In this document: piece by piece, positions 42,207 to 52,535 of the stretch
Numbering within the stretch: the stretch's first letter is position 1
Layout of the letters: each line of letters begins with the position of its first letter
The notes under the pieces: model-generated
What the model was told of the DNA's origin: nothing
The model's database searches: none
The model's input: the letters and a program-made list of their open reading frames with translations, nothing else
Translations under genes and position numbers: made by a program
Assembly (NCBI GenBank): GCA_020744425.1
Contig: JAGMUV010000034.1
Coordinates: 550,355-614,354, forward strand
Direction of reading: 5' to 3'
DNA: 64,000 nt
Origin: Dactylonectria macrodidyma
Lineage: Eukaryota; Ascomycota; Sordariomycetes; Hypocreales; Nectriaceae

Positions 42207-42443
42207 TGTCGGGGTCCTTCGCTGTAAGATGCAGATGTGTCAGAAAGTGTGTATTCTGTTGTTGTCCTGCCCTGTTCCTTGAGGGTTCAATGCAGGCTAT
42301 ATATGCCTTTGGCAATAGGTGACAAATTTCATCTCTGATGGCGATATCCGTGTCAGCTTTTCCAGGTGTTTCTAGGAGCTTCCTTTTGTCACTATTCAGC
42401 ACATTTTTATCTTCAACAGTGTTCTAGCGCTATTACAGCAGTG

Positions 42444-43840
42444 TTACATCTGCGTCTTATCTGACAAGATGCTTCGTTCTAACTGATCCAAACCCCAGGG
42501 CCGCTTGCACTCGTCTCTGACCGAAATACGAAGTACTTTTTCGTCATGAACTCCTAGCAAAAAAAGCAGGGTGGTCATCGATACGTATATCGATTTGTAT
42601 CGTCGATCAATATCGTATCGACCCCTATCGATATCGATTTTCAGCTCAGCCGAGGCTGAACCAGTCATTTCCCCATGCAACGCCACACGAATATCACAAT
42701 TTCGGGATAAAATCATTAATTTAGGGTTGTCAAGGACAACCCGCTTACACAGAGCAGGTATTCAATTCATACTGTACAGTACAAGAAGTCGCCCCCGTTG
42801 ATGTACCGGCCTGTATTAATATGTTAGGTTAGGGACCTCAGCTCCGAGAATACTTTCGCCCACCACAGTACGTGCCTTAGAATATGGACGAGGAGGTTCA
42901 GGAAAATCGTATCGACGATATCGACGATATCGACCCATCGATATCGATATCGTATCGTATCGTATCGACCGTATCGATGACCACCCTGAAAAAAAGGCCG
43001 ACCAGACGTCCAGGGCATTTCTGAGAACGTAACCAGTACCGGTATGTCGCGGCGTGCTCGGCCAAAGGTTTCCTGCCAACGAATGCGGCGCATCCAATTC
43101 GTCAATAACTCCTTTGCCGGTACACCATCGTCGAGGGGTCTTTCGCTTGATTGCATTTCCAGGCGTTCACACCCCTCGGAGAATAACTGCTGAGCGATGT
43201 TCTTGACAGAATCTGTCACCGCTTGTAGCCTGCCCACTATCATCTCGCTACAGTAAGTAAACACCTCAAACCTTCTTAGCCGCGCTGCTTACACTGACTG
43301 CAGAATCTTTTCGCAACAGCCTTCAGGATTGCTAAGGAACTGTTCGACACCTTGGGCTCCCAGCGTCACATCCCACTTCCTTGTATATCAATCCCCTGCC
43401 AAATATTGCCGTCCCCGACACTTTTGCACAGCCGTGCCGTGACCTGATCATTGACCATCAGGCTAGCTGTTCCCCTCTTGGCTGCTCCCTTCTTGGCTAT
43501 CCCTGGACGGTACGACCCGGCCGACTTCAAACCAACTGCTGGCCACCCGGTTCCGGAAACACCGCTGGCATCGAACACCTGTTCTCCACGGAACTGGCGA
43601 TATGGCTGCTGCGGATGCCTTGGTGCACCTGCCTCGTTTCCGATCGTTGACCCATCTATGCTGTTCCCGATAATGCTGATGGATCCGTTTGACCTGGCGG
43701 GCTACATATGGACATTGATCACAACCAATCCCGTCCGTCTTTGGTGGCGGGATGTATGGTATGGGGGTTGTAGTTGAGGTCGGTACTGACCATTGCTGTA
43801 ACTCCTTCTGGTTATGGATAATGCTGGGGATGGCCTGCAC
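42444..43840 (-). pseudogene. OrsD-like (DUF3505-type) zinc-finger protein relic
   Basis: Reverse-strand pieces. 43840-43463 has GIGCDQCPYVARQVKRIHQHYREQH, a C2H2 finger, followed by WVND and PWRTGVRCQRCF ... SWFEVGR, the pattern of OrsD/DUF3505 proteins. 43264-42989 has LQAVTDSVKNIAQQL and ELLTNWMRRIRWQETF. After MITE-B the tail VRDECKRPWGLDQLERSI ends at 42444. Frame changes between the pieces may be introns or decay. Joining across MITE-B with one duplication puts a stop in the frame used before it, so the gene is probably dead. The family is common in subtelomeric and repeat-rich fungal DNA; its biochemical function is not established. Confidence 0.55.
42567..42988. mobile_element. MITE-B, 422 bp, hAT-type, ATCGAT-rich
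   Basis: A 19-bp perfect terminal inverted repeat, CAGGGTGGTCATCGATACG, at both ends. An 8-bp duplication AAAAAAAG (42559-42566 and 42989-42996) flanks it. Inside both ends are dense CGATATCGA/GTATCGTATCGA palindromic arrays; the centre is not coding. The CAGGG tip and 8-bp duplication place it with hAT-type MITEs. It interrupts the OrsD-like relic. Confidence 0.92.
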
Positions 43841-44478
43841 GGCCTCTTGGACCTGCCTCGACCTGCCATTTGCCGTTGCTGAATGCTATGTCTTTAAATG
43901 TCGGTTAACTTCATTAGCAACATATTCTGCCCTGCATAACTTGTAAATAACAAATGGATATTCGGGCAAATGAATGAATGGCTCAATATTGACGATAATT
44001 ACTATATTAACCCGACTCTCCTACTTTGATGTGATTTGGTATTGCTTTTAGTGGGTTGCTCTGGTGGGATATGGAACTTTAAATCTGACCCTTCCTCCTG
44101 CACTGACCATTCCTTGTAGTGGGAGCGGACGCGACTACGGGGGTGCCGAGATAAAGGCCCCCACAAGTAATCCACTTTCGATGTCATCTATCAATTGTAC
44201 TGTAAACTTCAACCTGGTTGCACGCCTTCAAATGGGGTTTTCTGCGTTTTATATGAAATAGGCGATATGTCCTTGAAGTTGCCTTTCGATGCATGTCTTT
44301 TTTATCTATTTTAACAGCCGGATTCTAATAGAACTCTACGTCCTCGATTTTAAAAGAACTCTACCCCCTGTCATCAATAGCGCGGTTTCTATTTGTATGG
44401 GATTTTAAAAGAACTCTTCGAACAATTCTTTCACATCTTCCTGAGTAGTAGGCCCCTCAGACCAATGACGAGCTCGTC
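43841..44478. other. AT-rich spacer
   Basis: No gene is recognised. GATTTTAAAAGAACTCT occurs twice (about 44346 and 44401), suggesting a short duplicated promoter element upstream of the orphan ORF. A TAG at 44449-44451 closes that ORF's frame on the 5' side. Confidence 0.4.
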
Positions 44479-45645
44479 GTGATACAGCTGGGCGCGGGTG
44501 GGCGAGCATCGAAGCAGGGACTTGGCGGGGATCACAAACCAGCCACTCTGGTGGAGGCCCTCCGGGCCAAGCTCAGCCACGGCGGACGTAAGAGTCATCA
44601 TCACGAGGAGGGAGGCAAATCATTCGATACACTAGCCGTTGCCAGACGGCTGCAAGAAAGGGACTTTGGGGGCAGGCTGTCCTCGCAAGAGATCTGCGTC
44701 ATAGGTATGGCGGTCCTACACGAGGTATTCGGCAGCCGAGGTCAGAGACGCCTCGCCTCTGCACTGATGCACCTTTACGGCCGCCACCCGCGACAGCATC
44801 TCGCCGACCTCGACCGGAACGCAGGCAGGGTGGCAGACGAGATCCGCAAGCAAGGCCCGGTGACACTATCCAACTTCACCCGACGTTGGGCCCAGGCCGT
44901 CCAGCACGACGGCCCTAACATATCGACGATTGATGACATTCGACTGATCGACATGAAGGTGTCACTTGTCCGTGAATGGGACCGCTGGTCGAGCCCGGCC
45001 GCGACAGAGTCAAATGGAGATATCGAAGACTTCCTCGCCAGGAACGGGATAGGCGCCAACACGGGCTTGGCGCTCGCGACGAGGATATCAAAGTATCCCA
45101 GCAGGAAGCTCGGCCTTCCTGAAGGCGCCTTGCCCAAGAAGATCTATGCCTGGCGACCGCTGACCGTGATGGCAGACGTCTTTGGAGCCGGCAGTTATGT
45201 CTTCGTCTCTCGGAGCCTCTTCACCTGCTACAACAAGATTCGTCCGATCGATGGCATTAAAAAGGAGGACAAGTTCCGTGTGATGGCGCTTGCTGTTGCA
45301 GACGAGCTTCCAGACCTTTTGGAGATCTGCAAGGCATCATACACGCATGTCGTCCAGCCCGCCCTGAAGGCCGCTGCTTCGGACAGTTACAGGATGCAAA
45401 ATCTTGTTACGGACCTCAGGGTGCCCGGCATTCAGATGGCTATAGGCGACGATTTGTCCAAGTTGCGAAAGACGTCCATCTCAGAACTGCTCGGTGTTTA
45501 TATACCTCCGATAGGTTCTGTAGAGGAATTGGAGAATACATTAGAGGAAGATGATGACGAGTATGCCGAGACGGAACTGGTTAGACGCCAGTCTATTCCC
45601 TATAAGTATGACGATAGCGGAGGGGAAGAAGAGGAGGATTATTAA
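44479..45645 (+). CDS. Hypothetical protein, single-exon, acidic C-terminus
   Basis: An uninterrupted 388-codon frame opening at a GTG, with no in-frame ATG upstream before the TAG at 44449. The first in-frame Met is near VIGMAVLHEVF (about residue 76), so either an intron acceptor (TAG at about 44451) joins an unseen first exon or the gene is 5'-truncated. The protein is predicted mainly helical, with ARRLQERDFGGRLSSQEICV and YAWRPLTVMADVFGAGSYVF, and ends in a strongly acidic tail (LEEDDDEYAET ... GGEEEEDY). Codon use looks GC-rich compared with the flanks. I do not recognise the family. An endogenised mycovirus nucleoprotein is one speculative possibility. Confidence 0.6.
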   Translation: MIQLGAGGRASKQGLGGDHKPATLVEALRAKLSHGGRKSHHHEEGGKSFDTLAVARRLQERDFGGRLSSQEICVIGMAVLHEVFGSRGQRRLASALMHLYGRHPRQHLADLDRNAGRVADEIRKQGPVTLSNFTRRWAQAVQHDGPNISTIDDIRLIDMKVSLVREWDRWSSPAATESNGDIEDFLARNGIGANTGLALATRISKYPSRKLGLPEGALPKKIYAWRPLTVMADVFGAGSYVFVSRSLFTCYNKIRPIDGIKKEDKFRVMALAVADELPDLLEICKASYTHVVQPALKAAASDSYRMQNLVTDLRVPGIQMAIGDDLSKLRKTSISELLGVYIPPIGSVEELENTLEEDDDEYAETELVRRQSIPYKYDDSGGEEEEDY

Positions 45646-46072
45646 TGTATGTGATCAAGAGTTCGAGAGGGGATTCTGATATTAGTTATTCCAGAGTGGG
45701 ATGAGTCTCGTCTCGATCACATATATGATAGTGGTAGTGGGGCTTGGATCATATGTGATGGTGGTAGTGGGGCTTGTATCACATATGTGATTGTAGCATA
45801 GACGCGGTAGGAATAGATAGATAAACCCTTAAACCCAAGCCTAACAGCCCAGTATAATTCGCGTAAGCAGGTTTGCTTATGCTCAAATTCAGCTAACTCC
45901 TTTGTGGTGAATGGCTGTGGGGAGTGTGGTTCGGAGGTTCATAGCCGTGGTTAATTCAGTCGACCCGAAGTAATGATACTCGCCAACAGGAAGTTATCAG
46001 TGACCCTATGCTGGGGACCTTACTGAACCTAGATCCGCTGAAATTCAGTCCTGCGGGCTCCAAAGGCTTCTC
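45646..46072. repeat. Spacer with short tandem repeat
   Basis: 45715-45795 holds two to three imperfect units of GATAGTGGTAGTGGGGCTTG with ATCACATATGTGAT between. The rest, up to the receptor stop codon, has no recognisable feature. Confidence 0.5.
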
Positions 46073-47537
46073 TCAACAGATGAACTTACTCTGTTCTGGA
46101 AAAGGGCATTTGTGATTTATTCCAAACTTTGCAAGTCGACTTCCTTTGGTGGCCTTGTTCCAATGCGTGTTTGTATCTTGGTTTCCGGTCTGGCGTTTGT
46201 ATTCGACCGAGTCCGCTGCACCGAAGGTCCTAGTAAACAAGCGAAATAAGATCAAGCGAAGAGTAGGTAGGCAAGTGCATATCATGCCGACGTGAATCTC
46301 AATAACAGACCAAAATGCCACGTTCCAGTAGTCCCAAGTCGGATTGCTTGACTTCGCAAAGAGAATGAGCGATTGTAAACGGATGATGGAAACCACAGTA
46401 ACGCTAGGAGTCTAACTGTCAGTAATGTTTTAAAGCTTGATTTAGCATGTCAGTAAACTTACAATGTTCCGAGCAAAAACATAATGACGACTCCAATCTT
46501 CTGTTTCCAATGCAGCCTAAGGTGAATGACCTGACTTAGAGGCAAGGCAATCATCCAAAGATCGACAGCAACACCAATCGCAGCATTCAGCCACACGAGG
46601 GCATTGATATCGACGCATTGGCCTTTGGATCCGTCTAGGTGTTGCTTCCAGTAGTAATCAACTGGTGAGCATTGGAATATAGCCGCAAGGACAAAGGCAA
46701 TGCCGTAGAGCAAATTGAACGTGACTGTTCCCCAGAGAATGTATGGACTGATGTTGCCAGAAAAGATGCTCTGATAGAATAGGGACAAGCTGAGCTTAAT
46801 GAGAGACATCGCTAGAGTGTAAAGGATCGCCATGATATAAAAGTAAAGAGCGAATTGGACGATTTCAGCAGTCGGCAGTGTCCAGACATCTTTTCCTAAT
46901 CCATACGCTGTCAGCCCTTCAACGCTAATGACCAAGCTTGACACGGAGACACCCAATGTCCCGATGATTGCCCAGTCATCCGAGCTGAGGGCTTGGGCGC
47001 GACTAAAGAACTTCTTGAACAGCAGGCGTGAGATTGTGGTGACGAGAGCAATCACGCCCAAAGGAATAATTGTCGCATTGTATCGATTGGATCTGTCTCT
47101 GACGGGGGCATTACACGCTGTCTCGGTGGCATTCTTAGTGACTGCAATATGAAAATATTAACTGAGCTGCTGAAGAAAAGGACAGAAAGGATAATAGCTG
47201 GCAGGGCGTACAAAGGGCATCCGAGAACGTGCATGAACTCTCGATGCATTTGCTGGCTTCCTGTTGGACCTTATGGCTGGAGCACATGTACTGTACGTCA
47301 GTGATCGCGCTGGTCGAATTCGAAACGGCTCGGTAGAAACAAGAGACCTAGAGCGAAGACGTCGTTTGGTCAGCCAACAAAACTGTCCACATGCGGCGGT
47401 AGGTGGGAAATGGATGGCGGATGGCAGATTGCACTCACCGCGCAAGACGGAAGCCTTGCAGCAATATCAGACGCCGACTTGCGGCCGCAACATGGTCGTG
47501 ATAGTGCTGCGACGACAACAAAGATGAGCAGCTGCAT
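46073..47537 (-). CDS. CFEM-domain PTH11-type seven-transmembrane receptor
   Basis: Putative plasma-membrane G-protein-coupled-receptor-like protein, 414 aa. Exons are 47537-47439, 47347-47212, 47141-46463 and 46403-46073 (introns 91, 70 and 59 nt). A signal peptide (MQLLIFVVVAALS) is followed by a CFEM domain joined across intron 1: LPSCAVSCF, ITDVQYMCSS, SKCIESSCTFSDALF, NATETACNAPV. The rhodopsin-like region then has about seven hydrophobic segments, with LSSDDWAIIGTL, YIMAILYTLAMSLIKLSLSLFY and WLNAAIGVAVDLWMIALPL. Such receptors sense surface or host cues in fungi; the ligand here is unknown. No lesion seen. It reads toward the orphan ORF, with the minisatellite upstream. Confidence 0.88.
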
Positions 47538-47869
47538 GTTGAGCCCGGACCCGGTCTTCGACAACAGCATCGAAGCGGTTTGAAGTGGTCGTGGCGGGAC
47601 TGGAAGGCCTTGTTGAAATGAGCATATTGTGTTGATTGAAGAAGAAGAAAGACTGGTGTTAACCACCGGAAACTATTGACAAGAAGACATCCACATCCTC
47701 GCCACCAATGGATCGGAATAGCCATTGATCCGTTAAACAATGGATCTCAACACTCCCACTCGAGCCATTGGTGCGGGATGATTCTGCGTAACAGAGTGTG
47801 GCCTCGTTAAAACCTCAAAAACACCTTCATGGGTGAAAAACAGGAAAGAGCTTTTATTACCACACCTGT
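47538..47869. other. Upstream region of the CFEM receptor
   Basis: Presumed promoter and 5' leader. An in-frame Met at 47666 exists but would place a charged stretch before the signal peptide. Nothing else is recognised. Confidence 0.4.
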
Positions 47870-48590
47870 GTTAGATTGTTCGGTCACTGGGGCCGTAGCA
47901 CCCCGGGTCTCCCGAATTGTTTGATAGATAAATTTGTGAGGCGAACAGCCTTGAATTCTCTGGTCACTGAGGCCTTAGCACCCCAGATCCTCCAGATTGT
48001 TTGATGTTTGATGGTTGCGAGGCGGACAGCCTTGAATTCTTTGGTCACTGGAGCCTTAGCACCCCAGATCTCCCAGGTAGTTTGATATTTGGATGAAGTC
48101 TTGGAATCTTCGATCACTGGGGCCTTAACGCCCTAGATCTCCCACTTCATCGCGGACAGATGGTTTTGATATTTGGATGAAGTCTTGGAATCTTCGATCA
48201 CTGGGGCCTTAACGCCCCAGATCTCCCACTTCATCGCGGACAGATGGTTTTGATGTTTGGATGAAGCCTTGGAATCTTCGATCACTAGGGCCTTAGCACC
48301 CCAGATCTCCCACTTCATCCTAAAACGACTTTTGTTCGATGTTTGAATGAAGCCTTGGAATCTTCGATCACCGGAGCCTTAGCACTCCAGATCTCCCACT
48401 TCATCCTAGATTGATGATTGCATGTTTGATGGTTGAATGAAGCCTTGGAATCTTCGATCACTGGAGCCTTAACACCCCAGATCTCCCACTTCATCCTAGA
48501 TTGATGATTGCATGTTTGATGGTTGAATGAAGCCTTGGAATCTTCGATCACTGGAGCCTTAACACCCCAGATCTCCCACTTCATCCTAGA
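47870..48590 (-). repeat. Minisatellite of about nine 69-90-bp units
   Basis: Units recur with ...CTTGGAATCTTCGATCACTGG starting near 48101, 48185, 48269, 48355, 48445 and 48535 (spacing 84, 84, 86, 90 and 90), with more diverged units to the left (47951 and 48032). On the reverse strand most stay open and encode MKWEIWGVKAPVIEDSKAS-type peptides. The rightmost units are the most alike, indicating recent local expansion. Coding status is uncertain. Confidence 0.85.
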
Positions 48591-49031
48591 TATATATATA
48601 TATATATATATTTTGAAGTAAATGTAGAAGACATTGGTATTGTTCTTTGTTGGACGGACTTGATTGGATAGGTTTCGTCTCGTATTGTTTGATAGTTTGA
48701 TAGTTTGATAGTTTGATAGTTTGATAGTTTGATAGTTTGATAGTTTTGTAGAATTTTGTGATTGTCTCGAGCATGGGCATCTGCCATGGGATTCTTTCCA
48801 ATTGGTATGTGTGATGCGGCTCTGAATGAAATGGCTCTCGAATATACGCAAGGAGCGTTCAGTATAGTTGAAATTGTTGTAGAATTGCTGTAAGAAGTCG
48901 AAGAATTCCGAGCTGAGGACCTGTGGGTCACTTGGAGGCTCGATGAGCGGCATAGACTGTTGGGCACCCATTTTCTCCCACTTGGGGCATGATGAAAAGG
49001 GTAAAAAAAAATCGTGTGAATTTGATATCAT
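48315..49031 (-). other. Open frame over the minisatellite, coding status uncertain
   Basis: A 238-codon reverse frame: MGAQQSMPLIEPPSDPQVLSS and an aromatic/Asn stretch, then (LSNYQTIK)n from the TTTGATAG microsatellite, (IY)n from a TA run, then repeated WEIWGVKAPVIEDSKAS units. The repeats, not selection, may keep it open. No domain recognised. It lies next to the 3' end of the truncated copia element and might be LTR or leader sequence. Confidence 0.25.
48589..48745. repeat. Microsatellites (TA)n and (TTTGATAG)n
   Basis: A TA run at about 48590-48611 and seven to eight units of TTTGATAG at about 48687-48744, on either side of non-repetitive DNA. Confidence 0.9.
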
Positions 49032-49176
49032 AGACTTTCGACGCCGTTGCTTCCAAATCCCAAGTCAGTTTGTTGGTAGGTTACTTGGTTGTCAAGAGAT
49101 CGCGGAGTGTCAGTTGGCCAAGTGTTCCCGGCCACCTCCTTTTCTCATGACCCATACTTGCGTGACCAACAGTGAA

Positions 49177-51445
49177 TCATGGGTTGGAGAGGCCCAGCGC
49201 GTTGCGAAACACGATAAAACGGTCTTTTGGAAGGGCTTTCGTAAGTCCATCAGCAATTTGTTGCTCGGTTGGGACATATTGGAGCTCAACGTCTCCATCC
49301 GAGACCCGCTCTCGAACGTAATGCCATTGAATGTCAATGTGCTTAGTCCTGGCATGGAACTGTGGATTTTTTGGCCATTGCAATTGCCCCTTGATTGTCC
49401 CCGTAGAGGATAGTTGTTTGAAGGTCTCCATGTTTGTATTGGGCCAGAAGTTCGCGCAGCAACCCTCGTAGCCAGATCGCTTCTTTGGTGCATTGTGTTT
49501 GTCCCATGTACTCCGCTTCGCAGGATGATAATGCGACCGTTGGTTGTCGTTTGGAGCTCCAACTGATGGCGCCTGTGCCGACGTTGAAGACATAACCAGC
49601 CGTTGATCGTCTGGTGTCGTGGTCGCCAGCCCAGTCTGAGTCGGTGTACCCAACTAACGGTCTGAGTGGTCCGCTGAAAACGAGTTCCAAGTCGATCGTT
49701 CCTCGCAAGTACCTCATGATGCGCTTGACGGCTTGGACGTGTTCGTTGGTTGGGTTTCCCAGATATCGGCTGCAGAGAGAGACGGCAAATGCGATGTCTG
49801 GGCGAGTGCCAAGCATGGCGTACATAAGTGAACCAATTGCCTTTGCGTACCATAGTTTCGTCGTTTCAGACGCTTTATATTCGTCTAGGACAGGTTGGAA
49901 TTTTGACGTGCTCAGGGGAGTTGTGACTGGCTTGCTCTCCCACATGTCAAATTCCCGTAGGACCTTCTCGACATATGCTCGTTGGGAGAGGAAGATGGCC
50001 TTGTTGCGTCTGTCTCTCCGGACGGACATTCCCAGATAGTACTGACACGGACCAAGGTCAGTCATTTCGAATTTCTTGCTCAAGGCGGCTTTGATTTGGC
50101 GGATTTCTTCCTTATCGGGACCAGCGATTAGGAGATCATCCACGTAGACAGCGAAGTAGGTTGTGCCACGGATGAAGACGCCAACATCGGCGTTGAGTGG
50201 TTTAAAGTCGAGGGTTTCCAGAAAATCAGATAATGTCTGGTACCAGATTCGGGGAGATTGTTTAAGACCGTAGAGAGCCTTCCGCAGTCGGAAGACTTTG
50301 CCTGATTTGTCGCCGAGCCCTGTGGCTGAGTGATGTAAATTTCTTCTTTGACATCACCGTAAAGGAAGGCAGTTTTGACATCCATTTGTTCCAGTTCAAG
50401 GTCCAAGGCCGCAGCGATAGCGAAGATCATTTTATAGCTCATCGGCTTGACCACGGAGGCAAACGTCTCGTGGTAGTCGATTCCATCTTTTTGTTCGAAG
50501 CCTCTGACGACGAAGCGAGCTTTGAATCTGGTAATCTCGCCATCCTTTCCCCGTTTGAGCTTATACACCCATTTGCCTTGGAGCGTATGTTTTCCTGGAG
50601 GCAGGCTGACTGGTATGAAGGTGCCATTTCTCCTCAAGGAGTCGATTTCGTCAATCATGGCTTGCATCCATTGTTCGCTATGAGGCGAGTTCATTGCTTC
50701 GTCAAAGGTTTTGGGTTCGGTCGGTTCAAGGTTGTTGGCGATCATAGCCAGATGAATGGCAATCATGTTGAAGCGCCATTGGTTTTGTTGAGCTGATGGG
50801 TCTTGTTGAGCTAGGACTGTGTATCTTGATGGAATTTGTCCTCTGGTTTCCCGTACAGGAAAACGTTGTTGGGGATGACCGTCGGCTGCTTCCGCGACGA
50901 CTTGGTGTTCGTCGACCGCACTGTCGGGGCTTTGTGTTCTTTCTGGAGTCCCCAGTTCCACATGGAGGCTTGGCTCGTCTTGATTCGGTTGATAGGATTG
51001 GTTGGGGGCTGACTGTATCTCTCCGTTTGTTCTGATGTTTTCGGTTAGGGGTATAGTTGGGAGAGATGATGTGAGATCCATCCGTTTTGCGTTGGGTTCA
51101 TCAGTTGGTTGCTCCGATGCAATTCGTTTTCTCAGCAGGGATTTCTCATCGAACACGACGTTGTTCGCAAAGAATATTCTTCCATCATCGTCGACTAAGG
51201 CGTAGTTTGTGCTCCCTTGATAGCCGAGGAGCCGGCAGGGGATTGTCTTGTCGTCCATCTTCTTCCGTTTGGCTGAAGGCATCTTTGCAAAGCCTCGGCT
51301 GCCGATAACTCGGAGATGGGAGAGATTCGGCACTTCCTTGTGCCATGCTTCATAAGGTGTGATTTGACGACCCGAGGCTGGTGAGAAGTTTCGTACGTAT
51401 GCCATGGCTTTGAGGACGTATGGCCAGAATTTCTTTTCCAGTCCT
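49177..51445 (-). pseudogene. Ty1/copia polyprotein, truncated (integrase end, RT, RNase H)
   Basis: Reverse-strand frames give the integrase C-terminus (EKKFWPYVLKAMAYVRNF ... TPYEAWHKEVPNLSHLRVIG), the RT (GKWVYKLKRGKDGEITRFKA, EQMDVKTAFLYGDV, FAVYVDDLLIAG) and RNase H with GYTDSDWAGDHDTRRSTAGY, ALSSCEAEYMG and a C-terminus of QIADGLTKALPKDRF. Two one-base frameshifts are seen: a deletion near 50320 (after ITQPQG) and an extra A in a run near 49357. The upstream integrase core, protease and gag are missing; the sequence is cut exactly at MITE-A copy 3. Few other lesions, so the element was recently alive. Confidence 0.85.
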
Positions 51446-51857
51446 CAGGCTTTCTATCCATACTCGTATGGAATAAGTGATGGAGTATGGAATATTCCAT
51501 ACTCCATACTCCATATTCCATACGGGCCGTCCGTATTCCATACGTATGGAATAATGGATTATTCCGGAAAATATTATCCCCGCTATTGCAGTCTGTTTCA
51601 GAGTGATCCCAAACCCATCGTCCATGCTGGTTCATACTTCAATCTCAGTTCTGTCTGCAGCCGACAGCAGGCAAATCACTGTATAATTACCGAATTGCAG
51701 AGCTCCTAAACTTGATTCTTTACGATAGGGGCAGTTTGAGAGATGACGTCATTTTTTGTATTCCATACGTATGGAATAAGCTTCCATATGAGGTACATTC
51801 CATATTCCATATTCCATACGGGCCTGTATGGAGTATGGAGTATGGATAGAAAGCCTG
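51446..51857 (-). mobile_element. MITE-A copy 3, 412 bp, no target duplication
   Basis: Reverse orientation relative to copies 1 and 2, and seemingly identical to copy 1. Flanks are CCAGTCCT (copia side) and GCCTCATG (ankyrin side), with no duplication. Copia coding sequence ends on one side and an ankyrin coding fragment begins on the other, marking a rearrangement breakpoint. Confidence 0.9.
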
Positions 51858-52275
51858 GCCTCATGCCCTTGCTCGGCAGCTAACGAAAGCGGTGTCCGGT
51901 CAGTAAGATCTTAAGCATTAGCGTCAACTTTTCTCGTACCAAGAAGTAGCTTTACGATAGTCTCATGCCTGTGCATAGCGGCCCACGAGAGTAATGTCTG
52001 GCCACAATCAGTATCTCTAGTATCAAACTTTCCCCGTATCGAGAAGCATCTTGATGTTAGCTTCATGGCCTTTCTCGGTGACCCACCAGAGCGGCGTTCG
52101 GCCATAATCATCTTCAGCATCGACGCCTACCTCACTTAAACCGAGAAGCAGCTTGACCATTGCTTTGTCACCTTGCTCGGCAGCCCAGGAGAGCGCCGTT
52201 CGGCCAGGTTCATCTTGAATATTCATATCGGATTTCCCGTATCGAGAAGCAGCTTGATACTAGCTTCATAGCCCT
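51858..52275 (-). pseudogene. Ankyrin-repeat protein fragment
   Basis: Reverse-strand ankyrin units: AVEQGYEASIKLLLDTG, GRTALSWAAEQGDKAMVKLLL, GRTPLWWVTEKGHEANIKMLL, GQTLLSWAAMHRHETIVKLLL and RTPLSLAAEQGHEA. Two frameshifts (near 52245 and 52030) and one TAA (near 51912) break it. It is cut at MITE-A on one side and abuts a Helitron helicase tail on the other, so only about five repeats remain. Confidence 0.8.
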
Positions 52276-52535
52276 GCTCAACGGCGCTGGAGCTGCGAGG
52301 GACGCGGACGACAAATGTCGACGGCCGCATCGTCTCCTCGCAGTGCGACCTATACAGCTTAGATGTGCAGCTGCCACACTGCCGGACACTGGACAGCATC
52401 ATACTGGTATCGAAGACGGATGAGAGGGACCTCGTCGGGAACAAAATCCCCGCTGACATGGCAGCTACGGAGGCTCGGCTCGAACTGCTAAGCCAGGAGA
52501 CTGTAGAGAAAGCCCAGAGCTGGCTGGATGAGTAG
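52268..52535 (+). pseudogene. C-terminal remnant of a Helitron-type helicase
   Basis: The forward frame ALELRGTRTTNVDG ... CDLYSLDVQLPHCRTLDSIILVSKTDERDLVGNKIPADMA ... ARLELLSQETVEKAQSWLDE ends in a stop at 52535. It aligns with the last 85 residues of the helicase at 56638-63420 (SLYVQLSRCKSLDGIMLLSK, DIVGNKIPQEM). The SRC of the helicase motif has become PHC. It is the 3' end of another, otherwise lost copy. Confidence 0.75.

Noticed and set aside
47870..48590. CRISPR array
   Set aside because: Units are contiguous tandem repeats without unique spacers, in a eukaryotic context; a minisatellite explains them.
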